Positions 25,005 through 36,149 of a stretch of 64,000 nucleotides of DNA are shown here, in pieces. Position 1 is the stretch's first letter; every line of letters starts with the position of its first letter. The stretch covers positions 6,509,890 to 6,573,889 of the forward strand of contig RSEF01000014.1 in the NCBI GenBank assembly GCA_003993805.1, written 5' to 3'. The notes beneath the pieces were generated by a model that had not been told where the DNA came from, did no database searches, and saw only the letters and a list, made by a program, of their open reading frames with translations. The DNA is from Himantopus leucocephalus (Eukaryota > Chordata > Aves > Charadriiformes > Recurvirostridae). The translations under genes and the position numbers were made by a program.

Positions 25005-25116
25005 GTGCCACAGACCCGTCTGACACTGTGGCTCCCGTCATTGTCATCCCTCCGCGGAACACCAGCGTCGTAGCAGGGAGCAGTGAGATCACGCTGGAGT
25101 GTGTGGCCAACGCAAG
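25005..25116 (+). CDS. SDK1: SDK1 exon: first half of Ig domain 3
   Basis: SDK1 is a homophilic immunoglobulin-superfamily adhesion protein that acts at synaptic membranes and guides layer-specific contacts, notably in the retina. This exon of 112 bases starts after CTGCCCACGCAG and ends before gtactg (a weak donor). Incoming phase is 1 and outgoing phase is 2. It encodes [20 protein letters not shown] and then [17 protein letters not shown], which is the interdomain linker plus strands A to B of Ig3. The first disulfide Cys is in LEC. PRNTS carries an N-glycosylation sequon. The next exon, 982 bases downstream, completes the domain. Sidekick-2 has a very similar segment here, so the SDK1 assignment rests mainly on later exons. 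The antisense frame over this exon is a shadow. Confidence 0.93.
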
Positions 25117-26098
25117 GTACTGTAAAAGCAGCGGGGTTCTACGGAACTCATTTTAATGCACCGTCCTTTACGGAGAAGGACATAGGAAGTTATTTTCATT
25201 TTTTTATTATTTTAATGACTGAAGCAGAATGCGGCATGTAGCTTGCTCTTCAGAGTAACCTTATGAATAATCTTGTTTGTCCGACATTACTGAATTAAAC
25301 CTATCGATTTTTGTGGCCAAATACGGATATAGGCAGAGTTACTCTCCCACCTGTTACTCACGGGGTGAGGAAAAGAAGTACAGTGGTGCTCAATCAGCAG
25401 ACATTAGCTTAAGGCAAAAGTTATGCTAAGGGTTAATAATATTTCAGCTGCATTGCCTCTTGACATGAAAGGTGATATTGTTGAACAGCCTGTGTTTCCT
25501 CGTAAATAAATTAGCGAGGATCTCCTATGAAGTAATTTATTACAGATGCTCGCATTTTACAGTGATTACTGCTCAACTCTTCATAAGGCACCATAATACA
25601 GAGTTCCCAGCATTCCTCCCGCGTTTCCGTCTAGTTGGCCTTGAATAGCATTGAATTCCAGTGGAAGTGAACAGTTGAGGTCCTCGGATGACAAGACAAC
25701 CAACTGATTCACTTTTCCCCTCTGAGGGCAGAGATGTTCTTGGTACGGTTAATATTGTTTTGGTAATTGAGTTATAATGAAAGCACTTCCCATGCAGCTG
25801 CTTCCCATCGCACTATTTACTCCTTTTGCTTAGAGAAATCAGATTATTAGCACTTAAGTTCTATTGCTGTATCAATTAGCTGTACTTGCATAATGCCACT
25901 TGAGTAGGCTGTAGTCTTGATGTGTAGAAGTTATATATGCATTTACGTCTTAAAAGCGAATGTCAGGGATAGAGGAAACCTTACAAAAGTGTTCTATTCT
26001 GTACGTAACTGCAGGCAAGAGTATTCCGTAATATGTATGGTTTATTGTCATATTTTTGTTGTGGGTTTGGTTTGGTTTTTTTTTTTAAACCTCGGCAG
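25117..26098 (+). other. SDK1: SDK1 intron within Ig3 (982 bp, phase 2)
   Basis: The donor is gtactg and the acceptor follows a long T-rich tract ending CCTCGGCAG. The intron splits an Arg codon (AG|A). No repeat family or RNA gene was recognised in it. Confidence 0.85.
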
Positions 26099-26289
26099 AC
26101 CTCTTGAGAGACTGAGCATGACCTGGAAGAGAAATGGAGTAAAAATAACCAGCGGCATTAGCAGTTTTGGGAGACGACTCACTATCACCAACCCAACCTC
26201 TGCGGATGTGGGGATGTATTTCTGTGAAGCGAAATTGAGAGACAGCACAGAGGAACCAGCGAGAGCGAAAGCCTTCCTTTCTCTAATGG
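26099..26289 (+). CDS. SDK1: SDK1 exon: second half of Ig domain 3
   Basis: This exon of 191 bases (phase 2 in, phase 1 out) completes Ig3. The reading is PLERLSMTWKRNGVKITSGI, ending in FLSLM. The core Trp is in SMTWKRN, and the DVGMYFCEAK stretch supplies the tyrosine-corner Asp and the second disulfide Cys. The donor is ATGG|gtaatt. The frame stays open into intron on both sides, so splice sites rather than an ATG set its limits. Exons 25005-25116 and 26099-26289 together form one Ig module bounded by phase-1 introns. Confidence 0.94.
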
Positions 26290-26980
26290 GTAATTCTCAA
26301 GGCAATGTGTTTTTTAGTAAAACAGGCTCTGGACTGAGGTATAATAGGAAATAAAATTGATATTTTAATATTTCATTGACCTTACATTTGAACCTTTCTT
26401 CGGAGAAGAGAACAAAGGAGGTGAAGGAGGGTTATCTTCCAAATTAATTCAGCCGTTCTCTCCATGAATATAAATTCATCAAATAGATATTTTTTAAAAA
26501 ACACTGATGTGATTCTGAATCCCCTGTGAAACTATACATTTAATCAGAAGTTGGGGAAATACAGCAGTAAAATCCTTATTGGGCAGCTTCCACATCTTGG
26601 CTTTTAGGTGCATTAAATCCTGATTAACTCCCAGCTTGGTTACATCTAGTTTTAATATGTCAAGTGCCTGTATTGCTGAAAGGAGCCTTTCAGGAGCACT
26701 TCTGTGCATTGTCTGTTGGAAGTGCCAGTCAGGGGGCCAAGGACGTTCCTGAGCACGCAGGCAGGCAGATACCGTTACTGAGGTAACAAAGGGAGAAGAA
26801 AATACCATTAAAATCAGTGCTACGTGCTGGACCTTCGACTCCAAGGGAAACTCTGGACTATTTTTGAAGGGCATCGGTGCCCTTTCACTGCCTGTTGCCA
26901 CCACCACCTCTGCGCTGGAGTTTTCCCGTAGCTATAGGAGGTTGTCGTTTGGAAACGGTAGTTACTGTGCGTGCCATGTC

Positions 26981-27020
26981 TTGATAACGCAATATAACGC
27001 ATAATAACGCAAATTAGCGC
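26981..27020 (+). repeat. 10-bp tandem repeat, four units
   Basis: Four consecutive decamers, TTGATAACGC, AATATAACGC, ATAATAACGC and AAATTAGCGC, share the pattern NNNATAACGC (last unit degenerate). They align at exact 10-base spacing, close to one DNA helical turn. Each contains a CpG in otherwise AT-rich DNA. Confidence 0.7.
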
Positions 27021-30000
27021 ACTGCACACAGTGTAGAGCTTTTTAGGACTTTTACAATAAAACAGACTTTTTAGAACAGAGACATTAGGTGTTTTAAGCC
27101 AGAGCTGATTGTGTAAAGTCTAGCTTTTATGTAATATTCCCAGTAATAACTGTGCACGCGTCCTGGCGAGGTTATTGCTCTGGCAATGATACAAGTCTCA
27201 GCCTTGATCAGAATTCATGCACACGCGTTTCCATAGTGCATTGCGGAGGGAATTCAGCGCACAATTCTCTACACCCTTTTAGCCTTCCGAAAACACAATT
27301 TTAAAGACTCTGCCGGATGGTCTGTATTCTACTACAGCAATTTATAGTAGTTCATGGTAAATGAGAAAACAGCTCTTGTCTCTACAAAGCTCTGTTCCAG
27401 GTTCATTTGTAGCACTGCGTCTCTATTATATTTATTACCTACTGGATGAAGTTTGGTTCCAGTCTTTTTCCGTGTACTCTGTTTCTTAGAATTATTACCT
27501 CGTGGCTTCCCTTCCCAGGAGCAGAGATGGATTTAACTTATTTATGGTTTTGGTTTAAACTCTTCCTTATTAATAAGATTTTATTGTACCCAGTTTAACT
27601 TTGCTGCTGTGCTGTCAGATGCAGCCTAATGCAATACTTAAAGCAGCCTCTCGGTTAATGTAGGAGATTCTTAAATACAGTTACAATAAAACTGAGAAAC
27701 AATCATTGGGGAACCATATTAAACTAGCAGTGCTGCCTTTCTTTAGTAGCTTATCTGCTCTCGTATTTTTAAATGTTTTATTTATTTCTTATCCAGTTTT
27801 AGGGGGCTGTCAGAGAATGGCGTTATGAAAAGGCCCGTAGATAAGAGCAAGCAGATGAAAGAAAGCAGAAACAAATTGGTTACCAATTACTTTTATTTCC
27901 TTCTGATGGAACAAGACACTTCAGTTGCAGGTGTTTACTCAACGTGTCAGCAAAGCCTGATAGATTTCTTTATTTATGAGTTTCTTGAGCTGCAGGATGG
28001 ATCTCTAATCCTAAACAGGAAGCCAAATCAAAGGATTAGTAGTTAATGCATAACTTATATTCAGCCTTAGAATTCTTGGATGGATCTGGCTGTTGTTTAA
28101 TTAGTCAAGGGACAGGTTCTGGAGGAAAGTGCAGGCAAGATTCAAACCTAAGGATTTTTGCGGTGTATCCCTCGTAGTCTGTTGGAGTAGCACTTACAGA
28201 GAACCAAGTACGCTCGTCCGTTTGCGTGCCTAAAATATTGGTAGTGGGTACATGTTGACAGTGATCTGATAATGAGCTGTACTTCTTGGGAGAATAACAC
28301 AGTGTGGACTTAATAAGGCGTCTTGACTAACAGAAAAAGGAAATCGTGTTAATAGAAGAGGTTTGTTTTCAAAATGATTGGGATAAACCAAATACAGACC
28401 CTCAATAGTATGGTAATGAGAGCTTTTGTGGATTAATAGAAAAAATATTTTGCTATTAACAGGAAGAATAGGGGTAGTGATAAAAAGATGCATCAAAGAT
28501 ATCACAACCACCGAGTTAATCAAAGCTTTTTACAAATATATCAGTCCTTGCCTTTCCTAGCTAAGAGCAGTCACACAACTTGAGCGTGGGCTCAGATGGC
28601 GACAAGAGCTTTATTAGAAGGCAGTGGAACTTAGTACAAAGGCATGTACTCAGTTCAAATTATTATTTGGGACCTACAATATTAACTCTGAATTTTTTTC
28701 TGAATATTTCTGAGACCGCATCTCAGTTTGTAAATTAAAATCACAATGATATTTGAAAAATCTGAATCTCTAATGTAATAAAATAGCATTGCATAAGCAA
28801 GGAGAAAATCCTCTAGTCTAGTGCTGCACTGCAATTTTCTTCTGAATGTGGCAAAGAACTTTCTGACATCTTCATATTGTTCCAGCAAAGATAAACTGAG
28901 GCGGTTCCAAACCTTGGTTTTATTAGCTGCGGTTGTTATAAATTTTTAAAGGGTAGCATGTTCCTCAGTTGGCAGAGTAACAGTTTGGGAAAGATTTGTT
29001 GCAGATTAGATAAGAGCACATTTGTTTTATCACTAACAGTTTGAAGATTAAGTAATTTAAGGAGTCTTCTCATGAGCAAACCAATTTGAAAACTGAGCTA
29101 ATCTTAAATTCTTTTGCTCTAGTTCTGCAAGTTCTGTTAGCGACAAATTGCAATAGTCATTTTTTAAGTGATTGTTCTATGGGAAATTATGAATTTTAGA
29201 AGCTTAAGAGAATGAGGAATGAAACCCTTCCACTACATGAAATCCATACTGCTCTTTAAATCGGATGCAGTCAAAGTAAAATCAGCGCAAACTGAGGAGA
29301 AACGCAACTAGAAGAACGGCCCGGTGCGATGAGATACTGCACAGAACTGAGTGTTGAAGCTCTGGTTGCCCGTCCGAAGAGAGAGGATGGAATAAAGCAG
29401 AATCACGGTTGAGGGCTTCCCTTCTTTTTGGGGCGGTTTTGTGCCTGGAAGAACTACATTAATAGACGTATTATTCTCATCTTGGTGTTTCCTAGGGAGA
29501 ATTTTTACATCCTAGATAGATAGATTTCTTTCTGGAAATAGGACAATAAGGGATTGTTGTAGGTCTGTGTCTTAAAGGCTACCTTGGGTCTCGTCACGTA
29601 TGGATACAGCTTCGTGGGATTCAGGAACACGCCAGAAAAATGATAACCTTAGTATGGGCCCACCTGGCCAGGCTCTGAGATGGACTATGGGGCCATTCCT
29701 CCTTCACTGTACTTCTCCAGGTGCAAGTGGGGAGATGCAGAAGGGCCTTCTTTGTGCGTCGCTATTGTTCATGAATTTGCATTGAATGTATATATAATTG
29801 CCAGAAGAGAAGTGATTTTCCTCTGCTGCTGGCTGTCTCCCTACCTTGTGCTCGGATCTCTGGAAAAAATAGCTCTCGTGGCTCTAGCTTAGACACTTCG
29901 AAACACTACAAATGATGTCTTGAAAGCAGAGGAAAGAATTTTTCCATGGTGATCGTGTTCATGTATTGTGCTGAAGAAAAGACCATGATGTTCGTGTCCT

Positions 30001-31455
30001 GTGCGTGAGAAAAGAATGAGTTTTCAGGAAAACTAGAATATAAAAAGTCTTTGAACTTGCCTAAACTTCAGTTTGGGCTCAAAGCAGAGAAATGTTGACA
30101 ATTCTTGATTTGGCAAGCCTCAAAGGTTCTTGGGATGAACGTCGACACGTTGCCTTGGTCCCCGATACACACGGGACCTATAACACAGTGAAGTAATGGG
30201 ACTTCTGGGAGGTCCAGCTCTGCCTCCGACATTCAGGAGAAGTTCCTCCTCCTTTCAGTTCTGCAAACAGACGTGCTCCCTGGGCTGCTGTAAGATTTTA
30301 GACTGCACAGACTGCACCTTGCAGTAGACCTAGTAGCAAGAAACTAAGAGTGCTTTTTCATCGCTTTCTGTTTTAACCTGATATTCATGCAAAGAAAAAT
30401 CCTGCTTCAAGGAACATGTTATACCTGCATACCCAATGTGGCTCCTCTCGGCGTGTACAGCCTCATCTACTGTGTGGAGGTACGGACTTTGTACCTACAA
30501 GGGGCTCTCAGGTTTCCAGTTCCCCTTTCTTTTCAGGATATTCACCAAATAAATTAGTTTATGGTAATGCCAGAGAAAGGCTTCCATGTCTAAGCCTCAA
30601 TTTTCCTCTTAAATATGCAGGCCTGAATTTCTGAGCGATGCAGGAATTTCAGCTTTGGAGGAGCCCCTGGGGCTTTCTCTGTTCTTTCTGACTTTCATGT
30701 ATGTATTGAGGATTAGGTCACACATCTCCAGTGCGGCTTGAAGGGTATGTAATGGATGCTGACTGCTATCTTTTGAATGTTAAAATCAGTGACCATGTAA
30801 CTCTGCATGGGGGAAGTTCGAGCAGTATCAAATTCTGCAGGCTCCCAAGGGCTTTGCAGAGAGGCTATCTTTTCAGCGATGTCTCTAGTGCAAAAAAACC
30901 CTGAAACCCTCAACAACTATTAAAAGCATGCATTTATATTCAAATATTCTTTCGCCTTTGCTTGTTCTTGACCTTTTAGTTAAGATCAGTCAAACACCAA
31001 TACAATATCCGAACAATACAGTATCTGTTTCTTTTGGTCTAATATGAGAGGTGACCTCTCTCCTCGCGTAGCACGCTGCACTGCCAGCAGGGTCAGCTCA
31101 GCGTAATGGGTCCTTTCCTGTTCTAACCAGTGGGATTCTATAATTTCCAAAAAAATGTAAATGTTTGACCTGATACCAACAGACTGCTGTCATTCCTAGA
31201 AATCGCTGTCTGGGGGCTGGTGTCTGGCACGTCATATAGTTTGGAAGACATTGTAATTTCACCACACATATTAAATTTCAACACGTGATTATTGCCTACA
31301 ACAATAAATGTTCAGATTCATACTGTGTGATTCAAACCAAGCTTTATAAATATGCAATAGAGTCACATAGACAGACAGCCAGAGTGCCCCCTCAGAGTGC
31401 CATCTGACCCCTATAAATATTGCTGCATTTTTATGGCCTCTCTCTGATAGTTATT

Positions 31456-31467
31456 CACCAGGTGGCG
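31456..31467 (+). promoter_or_regulatory. Possible CTCF-type core site
   Basis: CACCAGGTGGCG fits the general CTCF core (CCASYAGRKGGCRS) at 12 of 14 positions when one flanking base on each side is included. A short match like this occurs by chance, so this is a candidate only. Confidence 0.25.
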
Positions 31468-33279
31468 TGTAGCACCCAAATTCAGATACCCTGAATTTTT
31501 CACTTGCAATTTCTGCTGAGGCTACAGGCCCTCAGGCACACATCTGATGTGCAGATGATACACCTGACTCGTCTGAAGAGCGGGGAGCCTAGATTTCAGT
31601 TGTCTCGCCCCTACAACTAGAGCTATTTCTTCCACAGCCCGAGTTCTGTTGAAGGCAGAGACCCCCACTGCAAAGGACCTTTTGAGCATCCGTGTTGCTC
31701 CACAGGACAAGTGCGTGGGGAAAAGCAGCACAGCTTGCATGGAAATCACTTTTTCATTTCTCTCAAAGCCCTAAGAGTATACCTACACCTGTGATTCTCT
31801 CACACCTTGAATCACCGAGATTAATTTTCCATGTATATTAGACTTGGGATGCCACAGCAGTGTTGTCCATGTGGTATTCTAGATCTTCCAGAATTCCCTT
31901 ATGAATTAGTCTTGTCTTCCCGCCCAGGCTTGTCTCTGTCTCCAGGCAGCAGAAGCAGGTAGTTAACAATCAGTAAATTGTAGAGTTGCTTCTGGAAGGT
32001 TTTCTATATCTGTGCTTATCAGGCAAGGATAAGATCTGACCCCCTCTATGGGCAGTTGTTGCATCAGCCTCTCGACCCCTCTCTGTCAATGGTAGTGTTT
32101 GCAGCGCTTCCAGCCGCTGGAACGGCTGTGAGAATTGAGTTCAGCAAGGCTTTAGCGTAAGGAAGAAGGTGGGTCCAGGCTCGATGAAGACTGGAAATCA
32201 TATCTGTTGGCACACCTATGCCCTGAAAGTCCTCTGGGAGTTGTCTGTGGCCTTTAGATTGCATCTTTCTGCTGCTTCTGCTCTTTTTCTGTCTTGTCTG
32301 CTTCCGTTTCTCCCGGCTTCTTTCAAAAAAAGCTGATGTGAACCTTCCTTTTATAACATCACATCCCATTCGCTAAGTGACAGTTGTCACTGACTTCAAG
32401 TTCCTTGTCAGGTAATTCATTGCTTGATACCTGCTCGCCTAAGCATTTCTTAATGTCTTAAGTTTCTTCGAGGGTGGCATAACAGCCTGTATGGGATTTA
32501 AAGGAAGGAGCCCAGATTGTAGGCTAGGATTTTGGGAGAGGCACTGGGAAAGCAGACTGTGTAAATATGCCAAGTATAAGTGCAGAAACTGTGCGGCAGG
32601 CGCACATAAGCTGTGGTCGTGGAACCACTACCATCTTTGAGGTCACATCAAGTGCTTTGCAGGTGGACTGCAGGCCCAGGTTGAAGATAAATCTGCAAAT
32701 TTATCACTGGTGTGTGAATATGTTGCTGACCTAGGAGAAAGTTTGAGAGCTGCTAGCTGAAGGTTGCCAAGTTTAGAAATTTGCCCGTTCAGGTCAGAGT
32801 GCCTTATAAAAGGGAGGGTGGAAGATGTGCAGTCAGGAACTCCCTAAGAGGGGGAAAATACGCTTGAACCTCACTGACTGAAGGGACATCCGTAGAAGAA
32901 GCACAAAGTTAGAAGTTAACATCTGGGTGTGGGATACGGGTCTGGATGCTGTCTTGATCCCCCACTGCTTTGGCCACCTTTCCCCGTTGCGTTGCCTGGC
33001 AATCAAATTAAATTGCCATAGAAAGAAAAATTCAAATTTTATTTTGAGAGGTGGACAGATGGACACTTACCTGTGTCCACAGACAGATGGGTTGATAAGT
33101 AAGGACACGAGGCTAAAAGTTTGGAAGTTAAAAAGATAGCATTCTGGAAAGTGGAGCGCAAGGAAAACGTCAGACAAGGCTTGGGGATGGCGTGAGAAGA
33201 AAGAGTGTACTCGGAGCTAAAACATGGGCTTAGATGAATTGCAGAGGACTCAGCAACTTAGTTGATCAAACATGTCAAA

Positions 33280-33480
33280 CACTGTGCCATCGGTGAATTT
33301 CAATTAAATGATCAGCTTTTCAATTTGTTGTTTAGATTAACGCATGAGATCATATGCAATAAATCACAACTTATTATGCATGTTTATTAATAGCTTTATA
33401 TTTAGGCAGTGAGGATCAATAATGTTAACACATGTATATTATTAGAATATAATAAATCAGGTAGCTTGTTTTATCGGTTT
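33280..33480. promoter_or_regulatory. Candidate conserved non-coding block (AT-rich, homeodomain/POU-like sites)
   Basis: The stretch is repeat-free and dense in ATTA/TAAT cores and octamer-like words, such as ATATGCAATAAATC and TTATTATGCATG. This composition is typical of developmental enhancers in introns of neural adhesion genes. It is an inference from composition only, since conservation could not be tested. Confidence 0.25.
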
Positions 33481-34941
33481 TGCTGGGTAAATGAGTATTC
33501 CAGGCTATTTTGCAGCCTCACCTCCTCCTCTGCACAGGATTTTGAAGACTAATATTGATTGACTTTATTTGGAATGAATACAGAATTGTAATATCCATTG
33601 GTGCTCAAATGAGACCCCAGTTCTGTACACTCAAGCAAGTATTTTGTTATAGCGGGTGGGAAGGAGTGCTGGGAAAGGGGGTTTTGCATTCTAATCTGGT
33701 GCTCACTGATGCGTACCTGCTGGCGTGCCGTGGCATCCCTGTGAAAGGATAGCAACGCTTGCTGTACTACAGGTGGTAACAGGAGAAATAAGATTTTTCA
33801 GGATAAAATTATGTGATTTTGTTTTTATTTATGAAAATATTAAAGTCCCATCAATAATACGAACCTCCTGTCTGGTTTTCAGACATGTTTGGTGAAGAGA
33901 TTTGAGAGAAGGCCAGCTCCCATGACCTTGGATCTTGTTATGGCTTACTACATTTTTTTCAAACACGCTTGATTTCCTTAAAATGAAAACACAAGTAACT
34001 TCTTCTCACAAGCTACTTATGTTGTCTTTTCTGTATTTGCTAAAACTTAGCAGTGAGTTTGTCTATGCTACAATAGAACTCTAGTTATAATCAAATAAAA
34101 TGCTTCTAAAAACAGTACTCAGATGATAATTGCATTGAACAGACTATGACAGCTTTTCGTTACCATGATAATTACTGCAACCTTAATGCCTGTGGGACTT
34201 TGACATGATGCTCTTCAATTTTATGCTGCATAGAATAAAGAGTTACATGACAGCATACTCTACCATTTCTGGAATCTCGTCTTTGTTTAATTAAATGTCT
34301 AATATCTTTTCTTTAGTCCTAATGATAAAGTATGGGGTTTTATGATTATTACTATAACTTCAATTAGAGCATTAAATCTGTTTGCTTTCCAGAAATAAAA
34401 CAGTTGAGAGTTTTTTTTTAATTATGCTGCACTTATCCTCTGGTGTCGGCTCTCTGACATGCTATGGCACTTTATTTGACATGCTTCATGCCTTCACGAG
34501 GTGGAATTTAGTTTAGCTACTGAAGCAAACTATCCTATAAAATGCTACGTTGTAAATATAAACCTTTATAAACCTCTCGGGAGGGCCCTTCTGAACGAAG
34601 AATTAAAATGTTCCATGATTCAGACCTATAAAATGAAAAGTAGCCCCGGCTCTGAGTATTAATTTGCAGTGCAAACCCCTAAATCTTACCTTACATTGAC
34701 TTGACTCTTTGGAATTCATGCTCAGCATAGCAAAAAATTTTGGGCTTTTTTATGATGCTTTTACTACCAAAGTAAGCACCTCCAAATAGAGGCAAACTTA
34801 GACAAACTAGTCCGTAACACACTGTGTTAAATACAGTGGGTGTGGAGACTTTATGTGATGAGTATCTTTAAATCAACACCTATTTTTCATTTTGCTGTGG
34901 CTTTGTTTGTTTACTTTTCTTTCTTTTTCCCCGTTCTAAAG

Positions 34942-35025
34942 AACCACCGTATTTTACGGCTGAGCCCGAGAGCGTGATTTTGGCTGAAGTGGAGAAAGAC
35001 GTGGACATCCTGTGCCAGGCGATGG
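34942..35025 (+). CDS. SDK1: SDK1 exon: first half of Ig domain 4
   Basis: The shortest exon here (84 bases) has phase 1 on both sides, so its skipping would keep the frame. It encodes EPPYFTAEPESVILAEVEKD followed by VDILCQAM, the linker and A to B strands of Ig4, with the first disulfide Cys in ILC. The acceptor is TTCTAAAG and the donor is ATGG|gtgagt, a strong site. The EPP-x-F start and the AE-E pattern are typical of the sidekick family at this position. The 3' half of the domain lies 6 kb downstream. Confidence 0.93.
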
Positions 35026-35041
35026 GTGAGTGCGCAGAGGT

Positions 35042-35092
35042 GTAAAGCATCTTATATCAAGATATAGCAAGACGTAAAGCGTCTTATATCAA
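35042..35092 (+). repeat. 19-bp direct repeat, period 32
   Basis: GTAAAGCATCTTATATCAA at 35042 recurs as GTAAAGCGTCTTATATCAA at 35074 with one difference. It sits 16 bases past the splice donor of the preceding exon. It is a small tandem duplication. Confidence 0.65.
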
Positions 35093-35660
35093 CTTGGAGT
35101 GTTTTGAGACCTCTACGTTATTGCTAATTATCACAGATCCCAGGTACAAGGGAGAGGGATGGCCTTTGCCCTTAGAAAACTGGGCAGTCCTTGTAGGTTA
35201 GTTCAGACGTGAGTAATGCCGGCACGTCCGTGTTTGTCTGTTGGGCAGAGCAACTCCTGCTCCTTTCCCTCCGGCAGCCTGCCTTTGCTTCGTAGTTGTC
35301 GCTATAGAACAGACGTTAGTGTCTTAAGCCAGAAAATTATCTGAAGTGAAAGTATGGTTATGGAACCCATCATTTGCAATACAAACAGTCAATATTTTCA
35401 ACAATTCAAATGTCCTTTTTTCTAAAAATTATGGAATTTTTATACTGAATAGAAATGTCAGTAACTCTGGCATTTAAGAGTAGTTAAGAATTCTGCTGGA
35501 GGACTGTTATTGGCAGGTGGTTTAATAACATAAAAGGCTTTAAGTGTCTAGAATTCCACCTAAACCAAAATGGTTTTTAAGATTTAGTTCCAGAGAAATA
35601 GAAGCACCACCTACTTTAGCATTTCAGTAAGACAGGAGTCACTGAAGCCTTGCGACTAGA

Positions 35661-35800
35661 GCAGGTTTGTCTGTGTCACCGAATCACTACATGACTTTGG
35701 CAAGTGACTGAACTTTTTGTTGTCTCACGTTCCCTGCTGCTGAGTTTAACAAGCAATGCACGTAAAAACGCCATGAGATCCTTAGGTAAAAAGTACACGA
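35661..35800 (+). repeat. MIR-type SINE (plus strand), core and 3' part
   Basis: Ordered matches to MIR-family SINEs are visible: TGACTTTGGCAAGTGACTGA (compare TGACCTTGGGCAAGTCACTTAA), TGCTGAGTTT, and a 3' end with CGCCATGAGATCCTTAGGTA (compare the GCTTTGAGATCCT...GATGAAAAGCGC ends of old amniote SINEs). About 140 bases align with gaps. This is the best MIR-like case in the window. It is heavily diverged and non-coding. Confidence 0.6.
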
Positions 35801-36149
35801 GCTTGATCAAAAAAAAAACCCAGACCTAAGTAACAGCCTGTACGGATGGGTTCTTCCTCCGGATCAGAGCCAATAAAAATGTTCTTTATTACATGATTAT
35901 ATTATTTCCACTATGATTTAAGCATTTTTTTTTATGTTCTATGTAGAGAAGAGCCAACATTGCTTTTCTAGAGGGAAGCTTTGCAAATACATTAGTGCGA
36001 TAAGCAAGCGTGGGTGTGACGGCGCTCCGGTTGAGTTAGAATTTCAGAAGCCGTTGAGGTCTCTTACCAAAAGGCTCTTATAGAAATGAAGCTATCGGGT
36101 TATATGAGACACGGTGTCGTTGTTAATTAACAGCTTTTTAAAGAAAACA

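Larger units (their letters stand above)
26290..34941 (+). other. SDK1: SDK1 intron between Ig3 and Ig4 (8652 bp, phase 1)
   Basis: No CR1 or MIR was recognised in this intron. It contains a 40-bp block with 10-bp periodicity (26981-27020), a possible CTCF-type core at 31456, and several AT-rich homeodomain-like stretches (notably 33280-33480 and 34250-34430). Frames such as the 101-codon minus-strand one at 32064-32369 have no recognisable domain. The acceptor ends CCGTTCTAAAG, with a pyrimidine-rich TTTTCTTTCTTTTTCC stretch before it. Confidence 0.8.

Noticed and set aside
32064..32369. 101-codon minus-strand open frame with a Lys/Arg-rich segment
   Set aside because: The basic run is the antisense of a CTT/TCT-rich tract. 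The hydrophobic C-terminal part suggested a pseudogene, but I could not match it to any family.
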